Source: Nocardia goodfellowii
GTDB lineage: Bacteria; Actinomycetota; Actinomycetes; Mycobacteriales; Mycobacteriaceae
Assembly (NCBI RefSeq): GCF_017875645.1
Contig: NZ_JAGGMR010000001.1
Location: forward strand, 868,001 to 932,000
DNA length: 64,000 nt
Direction of reading: 5' to 3'
Made by a program: the position numbers and the translations under genes. Shown here in pieces: positions 49,809-58,238 of the stretch. Each line of letters begins with the position of its first letter. Position 1 is the stretch's first letter. The notes under the pieces were generated by a model, which did no database searches, had not been told where the DNA came from, and worked only from the letters and a program-made list of their open reading frames with translations.

Positions 49809-49997
49809 ATGAGCGATTCCCTGAAGCAACGCGTCCGCGCGAAGATCGTCCGCCAGCTCGGCGAGGACGGGCCACCGGATGCCGAGCACGACGATCCGCG
49901 CCAGATTTCGCTGACCACCGACCTGGACGACCTCGACAGCGTCGCCGAAGACGATCCGCTGGTCGAAAAGCTCGCCGCCCGCTACCTGGTCTCCTAG
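49809..49997 (+). CDS. Small acidic hypothetical protein, 62 aa
   Basis: MSDSLKQRVRAKIVRQLGED then a strongly acidic stretch (DAEHDDPRQISLTTDLDDLD) ending ARYLVS. No signal or membrane segment. Not recognised. Its stop codon lies in the first unit of the tandem repeat array that runs to ~50263. Confidence 0.6.
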   Translation: MSDSLKQRVRAKIVRQLGEDGPPDAEHDDPRQISLTTDLDDLDSVAEDDPLVEKLAARYLVS

Positions 49998-50263
49998 CGC
50001 CGGGGCGGTGGAGTCTACGAGCGCTCGGGCGGCGGCGGGGTCTACGAACGCTCGGGCAGCGGCGGGGTCCGCTAAACGCCTGGTGCAGCGGCAACGTCTG
50101 CTAACGCCGGGGCGGCGGCAACGTCTGCTGAACGCCTAGCACGGCGGCGAGATCTGCTAACGCCTGGTGCGGCGGCAATGTCTGCTAACGCCTGGGTGCG
50201 GCCACGTCTGCTAACGCCTGGGCGCGGCCACGTCCGCTAACGCCGGGGCGGCGGCAACGCGGG
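49987..50263. repeat. Degenerate minisatellite, 26-30 bp unit, about 10 copies
   Basis: Repeats of the theme GTCTGCTAACGCC followed by GGGGCGGCGGCAAC run from the stop codon of the 62-aa gene to inside the last codons of the M1 peptidase gene. The right-most unit is the natural 3' end of the peptidase gene (its stop reads as TTA/CTAA on the plus strand), so the array seems to have grown by copying that end. Units on the left are more diverged. Confidence 0.88.
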
Positions 50264-51571
50264 CAACTGCTCCCGGCGCAACCAGCTGTCCCACAGCGGG
50301 CGCAGCGGGAGCGAGCTGTAATGCCCGGCCAGATCGGTGAACTCCTCGGTATCGGCCGAACCGTGCCGGTAACGCAGGGTCCAGTCCCGCACTAGATCGA
50401 AGAAGGCCAGGTCGCCGAGTTCCAGCCGCAGCGCGTGCAGGGTCAGCGCACCGCGTTTGTACACCCGATCGTCGAACATGCGCAGCGGGCCCGGATCGCC
50501 GATCGCGATATCTTGCGGCTGCCGCGCCAGGTTGTGCCGGGCCGCGCGGGCCTGCTGGTCGGCGGTCGGGCCGCCGGACTCCTCCGACCAGATCCATTCG
50601 GCGTAGCAGGCGAAACCCTCGTGCAGCCAGATATCCCGCCATTGCCGGATGGTGACGCTGTTCCCGAACCACTGATGCGCCAACTCGTGCGCCACCAGGC
50701 GTTCAGCGCCGCGCCGCCCGTCGCAGTGATTCGCGCCGAACACCGAAATCCCCTGCGCCTCAATGGGAATCTCCAGCTCGTCGCCGGTGACGACCACGGT
50801 GTAGGACTCGAACGGATAGGGGCCGAACCGTTCGGTGAACAGGTCCATCATCTGCGGTTGCCGCGCGAAATCGTGCTCGAAGTGCAGGCGCAGCCGGGCT
50901 GGCAGCACCGCGTGCATCGGCACCGGGCTCTGCACCGGACCGACCCGATACTTCTGATACAGGCCGATCTGAATGGTCGCCAGGTAGGTCGCCATCGGTT
51001 CGGTCTGCTCATACACCCAGGTGGTCTGGCTGGCCTTGGTCTGCTTGCGCAGCAGCCTGCCGTTGGCCAGGGCGTAGAACGGGCTGTCGGTGGTGATCGA
51101 AATGCGGTAGCTGGCTTTCGAACTCGGGTGGTCGTCACAGGGAAACCAGGAGGCGGCGCCGTTGGGTTGGCTGGCCACCAGCGCACCCTCGGTCAGTTCC
51201 TCCCAGCCGACCTCGCCCCACGGGCCGCGCACCGGCTTCGGCACGCCCGCGTACTGCACGACCAGCACCAGCGCGCCGCCCGCCGGAATCCGCTGCGCCG
51301 GGGTGATCACCAATTTTCCGTTCTGGTGCACGTACTTCACGGCCTTCGCCCCGTTCACGAAAACCTTCGTGACACCGAGTGATTGGGAGAGATCCAGCGC
51401 GAACCGATCGCGGGCCGTACCCGCGACGGCGGTGATCTCGGCCCGCCCGGCGAGCCGATTGCTCGCGACCTTGTAGACCAGGTCCAATTCATAGCGGGTC
51501 ACCCGGTAGCCCCGATTGCCGTTCTGCGGCAGGTACTCGTCGATCGGCGGCTCGTAGAACTTGGCCGCCAT
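50237..51571 (-). CDS. M1-family zinc aminopeptidase
   Basis: 444 residues. The zinc motif HELAHQWFGNSVTIRQW then WLHEGFACY (HExxH-x18-E) is intact. The usual GAMEN exopeptidase motif is replaced by GISVFGANH, as in short actinobacterial M1 proteins. Compared with PepN it lacks the long C-terminal helical domain. No signal peptide. ATG overlaps the stop of the synthetase gene (ATGA), so both are made together. In poly-lysine producers an M1 peptidase that degrades the polymer is linked to the synthetase gene; a similar job here is inference. Confidence 0.9.
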   Translation of the reverse strand: MAAKFYEPPIDEYLPQNGNRGYRVTRYELDLVYKVASNRLAGRAEITAVAGTARDRFALDLSQSLGVTKVFVNGAKAVKYVHQNGKLVITPAQRIPAGGALVLVVQYAGVPKPVRGPWGEVGWEELTEGALVASQPNGAASWFPCDDHPSSKASYRISITTDSPFYALANGRLLRKQTKASQTTWVYEQTEPMATYLATIQIGLYQKYRVGPVQSPVPMHAVLPARLRLHFEHDFARQPQMMDLFTERFGPYPFESYTVVVTGDELEIPIEAQGISVFGANHCDGRRGAERLVAHELAHQWFGNSVTIRQWRDIWLHEGFACYAEWIWSEESGGPTADQQARAARHNLARQPQDIAIGDPGPLRMFDDRVYKRGALTLHALRLELGDLAFFDLVRDWTLRYRHGSADTEEFTDLAGHYSSLPLRPLWDSWLRREQLPALPPPRR

Positions 51572-54500
51572 CAGCGGTCCCCGGACCACGGCGCGATGGG
51601 GTTACCCCACCACCGGGTCGACGGCGGCACCGAATCACCGCGCATGACCAGCGAGGCCGGGCCGATGGTGGCGCCCGCGCCGATCGAGGAGGCGGGCAGC
51701 GCGACGCAATGCGGGCCCAGGGTGGCGCCGGCGCCGAGGGTGACGGTGTCCATCGCCATGATGCGGTCGTGGAACAGGTGGGTCTGCACTACACAGCCGC
51801 GTTCCACGGTCGCGCCGTCGCCGAGAGTCACCAGGTCCGCCTCCGGTAGCCAATAGGACTCGCACCATACCCCGCGGCCGATCTTCGCGCCGAGACCCCG
51901 CAACCACACATTGAGTACGGGCGTACCGGTCGCGGCACGCGCGAACCAGGGCGCGGCCACGGTCTCGACGAAGGTATCCGCGACCTCGTTACGCCACACG
52001 AACGAGCTCCACAGCGGATGCTCCCCGGCCCGGATCCGCCCCACCAGAAGCCATTTCGCGACCAGCGCGCCCGCGCAGGCCACCGCGCCGGCGGCCAGCA
52101 GCACCACCCCGCTGAGCAGCGCCGCGATCAGATGACCGAAGGTCTGTGCCAGCCAGGCCAGCGCGAAGATCACCCCGAGCCCGATCGCGAAAGTCACGAA
52201 TACCGGTATAAGCCTGCATGTTTCGACGATGCCACGAGCCAGGCGCAGCCGCGCGGGCGGATCGAAGGTGCGCTCGGTGTCGGCCGCTCCCGACGCACGG
52301 CGCAACCGCACCGGCGGACTGCCCAGCCAGGAGGAACCCGCCTTGGCTTTGGACGGCGCGGCCGAAAGCACCGCCACCAGACCGTTTTTCGGTACCCGGC
52401 GACCAGGCGCGGTCATGCCCGAATTTCCGAGAAACGCGCGTTTGCCGACCTTCGCCGTACCGATCCGCAACCAGCCACCGCCGAGTTCATAGCTGCCGAT
52501 CATGGTGTCGTCGGCCAGGAAGGCGCCGTCGGCGACGACGGTGAACTTGGGCAGCAGCAGCACGGTCGACGCCTCTACTCGCTTGCCGATCTTCGCGCCG
52601 AGCAGCCGCAGCCAGATCGGCGTGAGCAGGCTGGCGTAGAGCGGGAACAGGAAGGTACGCGCGGAATCCAGCAACCGCTCGGTGGACCAGACCTGCCAGC
52701 CGACCCGGCTGCGCACCGGGTGGTAGCCCTCCCGCAGACCGATGCTGAACAGCCGCACCGCGAGAATCGTGATCACGGCGTACACGCCGAGACTGAGCAG
52801 CACGGCGACCGGCAGGATCGCGAACGCGCGGGCGAGTCCGGCGGTGAGGGTGGCAGTGCCGCGAATCCACCAGGCGATGAAGAGGCCACCCGCGGCGAGC
52901 CCGGTGATCGGGACGGCCGCCAGCACCATCGAGGTGATGCCGAAAATGAGCACCCAGTGCGCCGCCCGGGGCGGCGTGCTGTCGGGCCAGCGGTGTCGCG
53001 CCTTACCGACTTTCACCGCCGGCGAGCCGCCCCACTCCTGCTCGGCCTTCACCTTTCCGGACACCGCGGAACCCGGCGCGACCTCCGCGTTCTTGCCGAT
53101 TTTGCTGCCTGGCAACAGGATCGAGCGGGCACCGACGACCGCGCCCGCCCCGATGGTGATCGGGCCGATATGCACCAGGTCGCCGTCGAGCCAGTATCCG
53201 GACAGATCGACCTCGGGTTCGACACTGCATCCGTCGCCCAGTTCGAGCATGCCGGTCACCGGCGGCAGCGTATGCAGGTCCACGCCCTGGCCGACCTTCG
53301 CGCCGAGTGACCGGGCGAACGGCACCATCCACGGTGCGCCCGACAGGTTCTCCGCACCGCTGGCCTCGGAGAGCCGTACCGCCGTCCACAAGCGCAGATG
53401 CACCCAGCCGCCGCGCGAATAGCTGCCGGGTTCGACACCGCGCAGCAGCACCCGGGACCCGGCGACGCACAGGGCCATCCGCCCCGGGGGCGAGATGAAC
53501 AGCAGAAACGCCACCAGCGCCCACCACCAGGACAGGTGCGGCAGCCACGGCAGCGCGCCGGACCGGGCGGCGATATTGCCGACGATCGCCAGCCAGGTGA
53601 GCCACTGCAATCCGGTGAGCGTCGTCAACGGGATGGTGGCGAGAACTTGGAACAGCTGGGCGCTCAGCGGAGTCGGGAGCACCACACGCTCGTCGACCGC
53701 CTCGACCGGAGCGCTGGCGTCGAGGAAGTCGGCCAGCGCGCCGAGCCGCGGATGGTCGTAGAGGTCGGCCACCGCGACATGCGGGTAGCGTTCGCGCAGC
53801 GCCGCGACCAGTTGCGCGGCCGCCAGCGACCCGCCGCCGAGGTCGAAGAAGTCGGTATCGGCGCCGGTGGCCTCCGCGCCCAGAATCGAATCCCAGAGTC
53901 CGGCAACCCATTGCGCGGTAGGCGTGAGACCGGGATCGGCGTCGGTGTTCTTGTGCTTCGGCAACGGCCACGGCAGCGCGTCGCGATCGACCTTGCCGGA
54001 GGTACGGGTGGGGAGTTCGGCCACCACAGCCAAGCGCGGCACCAGTGGTGCCGGAAGTTGTTCGGCCAGCAGGGCTCTGGCGGCGGCGGTGTCGAACTCG
54101 TCATCCGGTCCGGTCAAGTATCCGACCAGAATCTTGTTGCCCGCCTTGGTGGTTCGGATCGCGGCGGCCGCACCCGTGACACCCGGCAGATGCTGCAGGG
54201 CAGTGTCGATCTCCCCCAGCTCGATCCGGCGGCCACCCAACTTGATCTGATCGTCGGCCCGGCCGAGGAACACCAGGCCTTCGCGGTCGTTGCGTACCAA
54301 ATCCCCACTGCGGTAAGCCCGTTCCCAGCCGACCGAGGCGAGCGGAGCGTACTTCTCGGCGTCCTTCGCCGGATCCAGATAGCGCGCCAGACCGACACCG
54401 CCGATGACGAGTTCGCCGGATTCGCCCTCCCCCACCGGGTTTCCGTTCGCGTCGACGACCGCGAGATCCCAGCCGTCCAGCGGGAGGCCGATCCGGACCG

Positions 54501-55476
54501 GCCAGCCGCCGTCGAGCAGCGCCGCGCAGGCCACGACGGTGGCCTCCGTGGGCCCGTAGGTGTTCCACACCTCCCGATCCGTCTCGCCGTTGCCCGCGAG
54601 TTTTTCGGCCAGCTCCGGCGGCACCGCCTCGCCACCGAAGATGAGTAGTCGGACCGAGTCCAGCGCCTCCGCGGGCCAGGTCGCGGCGAGCGTCGGCACC
54701 GTGGAGACGATGCTGATCTCCCTGCGGACCAGCCACGGGCCCAGATCGGCCCCGGTGCGCACCAGCGCCCGCGGCGCGGGCACCAGGCACGCGCCGTGCC
54801 GCCAGGCCAGCCACATCTCCTCGCAGGAGGCGTCGAAGGCGACCGAAAGCCCCGCGAGCACCCGATCACCGGGCCCGATCGGCGCGTCCCGCAAGAAGAG
54901 CCGGGCTTCGGCGTCGACGAACGCGGCGGCGTTGCGGTGCGTGACCGCCACACCTTTCGGTGTCCCCGTGGACCCGGAGGTGAAGATGATCCAGGCATCG
55001 TCGGCGGGGACCGGCGGCGCGGTGGAATCGGCTATCGCCGTGAGGGTTTCGAACCCCGTGCGTTCGATCCCGCGATCGGTGACGATCGCGCTGACGCGTG
55101 CTTCGCCGAAGACCAGCCGCGCCCGCTCCTCCGGATCGTCGGCATCGACCGGCACATAGGCCGCGCCCGCGTGCAGCACCGCCAGAATCGTGACATAGAG
55201 CGCGCTGGTGCCCGACGGCATCCGCACCCCGACCCGGTCCCCCGCCCGCACACCGGCCGCGGCCAGCCGCCCGACCACGGTATCGACCTCGTCCAGCAGC
55301 TCGACATATCCGAGCACCGTCGTACCGTCGTCGAGGGCGGGCGCGTCGGGATAGTCGTCGGCCGTCGCGGCCAGGATGTCGACCAAGGTCCGCTCGGGCG
55401 GGGCGAGCGGACCGCGCAGCAACGGATTCGACAGCGCGTCCTCGCCCGCTACGGCGTCGACCTCCGGCTGGAGCAT
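51571..55476 (-). CDS. Pls/PosA-type membrane nonribosomal peptide synthetase
   Basis: 1301 residues. Adenylation domain 1-~505: A3 IIFTSGSTGTPKGVAVTHRN, A4 region SVAFDASCEEMW, A5 WNTYGPTEATV, A7 YRSGDLV, A10 RTSGKVDRDALPW. Carrier domain ~520-590 with DFFDLGGGSLAAAQL (phosphopantetheine Ser). No classical condensation or thioesterase domain. Instead several transmembrane segments alternate with three left-handed beta-helix acyltransferase-like blocks (IGPITIGAGAVVGARSI; VVADGAFLADDTMIG; VTLGAGATLGPHCVAL). This is the architecture of poly-epsilon-lysine synthetase, which builds amino-acid homopolymers iteratively. The product here is unknown; Asp of the A4 FDAS indicates an alpha-amino acid. 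Confidence 0.92.
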   Translation of the reverse strand: MLQPEVDAVAGEDALSNPLLRGPLAPPERTLVDILAATADDYPDAPALDDGTTVLGYVELLDEVDTVVGRLAAAGVRAGDRVGVRMPSGTSALYVTILAVLHAGAAYVPVDADDPEERARLVFGEARVSAIVTDRGIERTGFETLTAIADSTAPPVPADDAWIIFTSGSTGTPKGVAVTHRNAAAFVDAEARLFLRDAPIGPGDRVLAGLSVAFDASCEEMWLAWRHGACLVPAPRALVRTGADLGPWLVRREISIVSTVPTLAATWPAEALDSVRLLIFGGEAVPPELAEKLAGNGETDREVWNTYGPTEATVVACAALLDGGWPVRIGLPLDGWDLAVVDANGNPVGEGESGELVIGGVGLARYLDPAKDAEKYAPLASVGWERAYRSGDLVRNDREGLVFLGRADDQIKLGGRRIELGEIDTALQHLPGVTGAAAAIRTTKAGNKILVGYLTGPDDEFDTAAARALLAEQLPAPLVPRLAVVAELPTRTSGKVDRDALPWPLPKHKNTDADPGLTPTAQWVAGLWDSILGAEATGADTDFFDLGGGSLAAAQLVAALRERYPHVAVADLYDHPRLGALADFLDASAPVEAVDERVVLPTPLSAQLFQVLATIPLTTLTGLQWLTWLAIVGNIAARSGALPWLPHLSWWWALVAFLLFISPPGRMALCVAGSRVLLRGVEPGSYSRGGWVHLRLWTAVRLSEASGAENLSGAPWMVPFARSLGAKVGQGVDLHTLPPVTGMLELGDGCSVEPEVDLSGYWLDGDLVHIGPITIGAGAVVGARSILLPGSKIGKNAEVAPGSAVSGKVKAEQEWGGSPAVKVGKARHRWPDSTPPRAAHWVLIFGITSMVLAAVPITGLAAGGLFIAWWIRGTATLTAGLARAFAILPVAVLLSLGVYAVITILAVRLFSIGLREGYHPVRSRVGWQVWSTERLLDSARTFLFPLYASLLTPIWLRLLGAKIGKRVEASTVLLLPKFTVVADGAFLADDTMIGSYELGGGWLRIGTAKVGKRAFLGNSGMTAPGRRVPKNGLVAVLSAAPSKAKAGSSWLGSPPVRLRRASGAADTERTFDPPARLRLARGIVETCRLIPVFVTFAIGLGVIFALAWLAQTFGHLIAALLSGVVLLAAGAVACAGALVAKWLLVGRIRAGEHPLWSSFVWRNEVADTFVETVAAPWFARAATGTPVLNVWLRGLGAKIGRGVWCESYWLPEADLVTLGDGATVERGCVVQTHLFHDRIMAMDTVTLGAGATLGPHCVALPASSIGAGATIGPASLVMRGDSVPPSTRWWGNPIAPWSGDR

Positions 55477-55624
55477 ACGTCCTGCCCACCTCTCATAGAC
55501 CTACCTGGCGCAGACGGCGGAAATCTTGCACTACCAGGGTTACCAGTGGGCAAACACCACGGTGACCAGCTGTCCACGGTACCTCCGGTACCGGGCGATC
55601 TCCGCGTGCGAACCGCACGCTCGG

Positions 55625-56290
55625 TCAGGCCGCCGAGGCGGCGGTGCCGATGCCCAGAGCAGCGAGAATGCCCGCGGAGGCCTGTTCCAGGCGCTCCCGC
55701 ACGGCGGGCTTGCGCAGCAGCGCGACCGCCCGCGAGGCGAGTACCGCGACCAGCACCATTTCGACTGCGGCGATAGAGGATTCGATCGCGCCGAGCGCGA
55801 GGGTGTTGACGAAGGTGACCTCGGAGAGGAACTGCGGCAGCACCGCCAGGTAGAACAACCCGACCTTCGGGTTGAACAGGCACGAGATCACCCCCGCGGT
55901 GAACGCCGAGCGAATCGACGCCGGCGCCGGCTGCCGCGCCTGCACCGCCGCCAGCTCGTCGCCCGCCGCGGCGGCTTCTTGCCGCCGCTTCCGCAGCTCG
56001 ACCAGCGCGCGAACGCCCAAGTACAGCAAGTAGATTCCGCCGACCAGCTTCAATACCCGATAGGCCGTCGCGGACTGCTCCAGCAGCGCGGCGACACCCG
56101 CCGCCACCACCAGCGCCCAGACCATTCCGCCGAGTGCCGAACCGATCGCCGCCGCGATACCGGGTCGGGCATCCGCGATCGAATAGCGCAGCACCAGGAA
56201 CGTGTCCGGTCCGGGCGTGAGCGACAGCAGGATGCAGAGTCCGACGAAGCTGAGCAGCAGCGAAAGTGTCACCCCTCCATGGGACCCCAT
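55625..56290 (-). CDS. LysE/RhtB-family amino-acid exporter
   Basis: 221 residues with six hydrophobic segments. The signature LLSLTPGPDTFLVLRYSIAD and ISCLFNPKVGLFYLAVLPQF are diagnostic of LysE/RhtB. Exports amino acids. Same strand and 148 bases upstream of the Pls-type synthetase, which suggests a link to amino-acid supply, though separate promoters are possible. Confidence 0.9.
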   Translation of the reverse strand: MGSHGGVTLSLLLSFVGLCILLSLTPGPDTFLVLRYSIADARPGIAAAIGSALGGMVWALVVAAGVAALLEQSATAYRVLKLVGGIYLLYLGVRALVELRKRRQEAAAAGDELAAVQARQPAPASIRSAFTAGVISCLFNPKVGLFYLAVLPQFLSEVTFVNTLALGAIESSIAAVEMVLVAVLASRAVALLRKPAVRERLEQASAGILAALGIGTAASAA

Positions 56291-56385
56291 CGGATCGAAT
56301 ATTGCAACATTATTCTTTTGGATGCATTTTCATTCACCCGAACCGCACAGTTGACAGCGCGCCGGTGCGTCTGCCAATCTCGGGA

Positions 56386-56505
56386 CAGGTCATGAGTACC
56401 AGCGCTAAGCCCCGGCTAGCTGGTCGGCAACCCTCCTCCGCGGTGGGGTGCTCCGGGTGACGACCCGGCCGTTCGTCCAATCGGGCGCGGCAAGCGCGGA
56501 CTCGA
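56386..56505 (+). ncRNA. SAM-IV riboswitch
   Basis: The core is a clear match to the actinobacterial SAM-IV class: P1 GGTC (56388-56391) pairs with GACC (56462-56465), enclosing CATGAGTACCAGCG, AAGCCCCGGCT, GGCAACCCTCC and GGTGGGGTGCTCCGGGTGA. The extra downstream hairpins (to ~56505) are characteristic of class IV and include GCG-loop-CGC near 56488. It is the 5' leader of the aminotransferase gene at 56550 and should lower its expression when S-adenosylmethionine is abundant. Confidence 0.87.
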
Positions 56506-56549
56506 CCGATCTCTCGATTGCGAGTCCCTGGAACGATGGGATCTACGTA

Positions 56550-57863
56550 ATGACTGCTGTGGCCACCAAGACCTGTGCACCGCTGGCGCGAGTGTCCGGC
56601 GACGACCTCCAGGTACCGCTCGTCCAAGGCGGAACCACCACCTACGCCAACTTCGACTACGCCGCCAGCGCGCCCGCATTGGCCCAGGTCACCGACCGTG
56701 TGCAGCAGCTGCTGCCGTTCTACGCCAGCGTGCACCGCGGCGCCGGCTACGCCTCCCGGATCTCCACCGAGAGCTACGAGGCGGCCCGCGGTTCGGTCAC
56801 CCGGTTCCTCGACGCCGCCGACGACCAGGTCGTCGTCTTCACCCGCAACACCACCGACTCGCTGAACCTGCTCGCCGCCTGCGTCCCCGGCGACACCGTC
56901 GTCCTGGACATCGAGCACCACGCCAACTTCCTCCCCTGGACCAAGCACGGCCGCCGCGTCGTCCGCGCCGCCGACACCATCGAGGAGACCATCCGGCTAC
57001 TCGTCGCGGAACTGTGCAGCAAGCCCGCCGCGCTGCTCGCTGTCACCGGCGCCTCCAACGTCACCGGCGAAGTGCTGCCGCTCGAACGTCTCGCCGAGAT
57101 CGCCCACCAGTGCGGCGCGCGCATCCTCGTCGACGCCGCCCAGCTCGCACCGCACCGCCGAATCAGCCTGCGCGACACCGGTATCGACTACCTCGCCTGC
57201 TCCGGCCACAAGCTCTACGCCCCCTTCGGCGCGGGCGTCCTCGTCGGCCGCCGCGACTGGCTCGACCGCGCCGAGCCGTACCTGGCCGGCGGCGGCGCCG
57301 TCCGCGAGGTCAGCACCACCGACGCCCAGTGGGCCGCCGCACCGCAGCGCCACGAAGCCGGCTCCCCGAACGTCCTCGGCGCCGCCGCCCTCGCCGCCGC
57401 CTGTGACGCTCTCTGCCAGATCGACCCCGAAACCCTCATCGCCCACGAACGCGAACTCGCCGACCGCCTCCGCGCGGGCCTGTCCGCCATCCCCGGCGTC
57501 ACCCAACTGCGCCTGTGGTCCGACAGCCCCGATGTCGTCGGCATCGTCGCCTTCACCCTCGACGGCTTCGCCCCCGGCGAAGTCGCCGCCTACCTCTCCG
57601 CCGAACACGGCATCGGCGTCCGAGACGGCCGCTTCTGCGCCCACCCCCTCCTCGCCCGCCTCGGCCTCGACGGCGCCCTGCGCGCCAGCATCGGCCTCGG
57701 CTCCAACTCCGCCGACGTCGACCGCCTCATCCAAGCCATCGCCACCCTCGTCGAAAACGGCCCCGACTGGACCTACACCAAAACCGACGGCCTCTGGAAT
57801 CCCACCCCCGAAACCCGCGACTTCACCGACGCCACCACCGGCGCCGCCCCCTGCATCAACTGA
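56550..57863 (+). CDS. Class V aminotransferase, cysteine desulfurase-like
   Basis: 437 residues. PLP Lys lies in LACSGHKLYAPFG, with the co-ordinating TGASNVTGEV and DAAQLAPH (Asp). The N-terminal FDYAASAPAL and C-terminal VRDGRFCAHPLL (a Cys in the position of the desulfurase loop) point to the SufS/Csd branch. ATG at 56550 follows a SAM-IV riboswitch, linking the enzyme to sulfur amino-acid metabolism. The last third uses C almost exclusively at third positions. Confidence 0.9.
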   Translation: MTAVATKTCAPLARVSGDDLQVPLVQGGTTTYANFDYAASAPALAQVTDRVQQLLPFYASVHRGAGYASRISTESYEAARGSVTRFLDAADDQVVVFTRNTTDSLNLLAACVPGDTVVLDIEHHANFLPWTKHGRRVVRAADTIEETIRLLVAELCSKPAALLAVTGASNVTGEVLPLERLAEIAHQCGARILVDAAQLAPHRRISLRDTGIDYLACSGHKLYAPFGAGVLVGRRDWLDRAEPYLAGGGAVREVSTTDAQWAAAPQRHEAGSPNVLGAAALAAACDALCQIDPETLIAHERELADRLRAGLSAIPGVTQLRLWSDSPDVVGIVAFTLDGFAPGEVAAYLSAEHGIGVRDGRFCAHPLLARLGLDGALRASIGLGSNSADVDRLIQAIATLVENGPDWTYTKTDGLWNPTPETRDFTDATTGAAPCIN

Positions 57864-57876
57864 CCCCCGCCCCCAA

Positions 57877-58077
57877 TCAAAAGTCGAGCTCAGGCGGCGG
57901 TATCAATCCCCGCCTGACCGCCTCCACCCGAAACCTCTCCACCTCACTACGCCCCTGCGCAACCACCTCCGGCTCTCTGCTCTGCGAGTACTCCCGCACC
58001 TTCCGCCGCCAAAACGCAAGATGCTGCAACAACTCCGCATCCGTCTGCCCCTCCGGCGGCCCCATATTGATAGCCAT
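57877..58077 (-). CDS. Small hypothetical protein, 66 aa
   Basis: MAINMGPPEGQTDAELLQHL then a charged helix (FWRRKVREYSQSREPEVVAQ) and the ending RGLIPPPELDF. The mixture of conserved-looking helix and PPPELDF tail suggests a real gene; 13 bases beyond the convergent aminotransferase stop. ATG at 58077 favoured over 58101. Function unknown. Confidence 0.65.
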   Translation of the reverse strand: MAINMGPPEGQTDAELLQHLAFWRRKVREYSQSREPEVVAQGRSEVERFRVEAVRRGLIPPPELDF

Positions 58078-58238
58078 GCCCCGCATCATCCGACGCCCCA
58101 TCCCCCGGCTCCCGCATTCCAGTCGGCATGGTGAGTCGCATATATAGATGCGCGACCTGGAGAGTGAGCGCTGCGCAGGTCAAGAAGGGGAGCCCGCTGC
58201 ACGATCAAAGCCCATGTGTGCCCACACCATGTGCGTAC

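Noticed and set aside
49987..50263. CRISPR array
   Set aside because: Units are contiguous and degenerate with no unique spacers and no cas genes nearby; it is a minisatellite.
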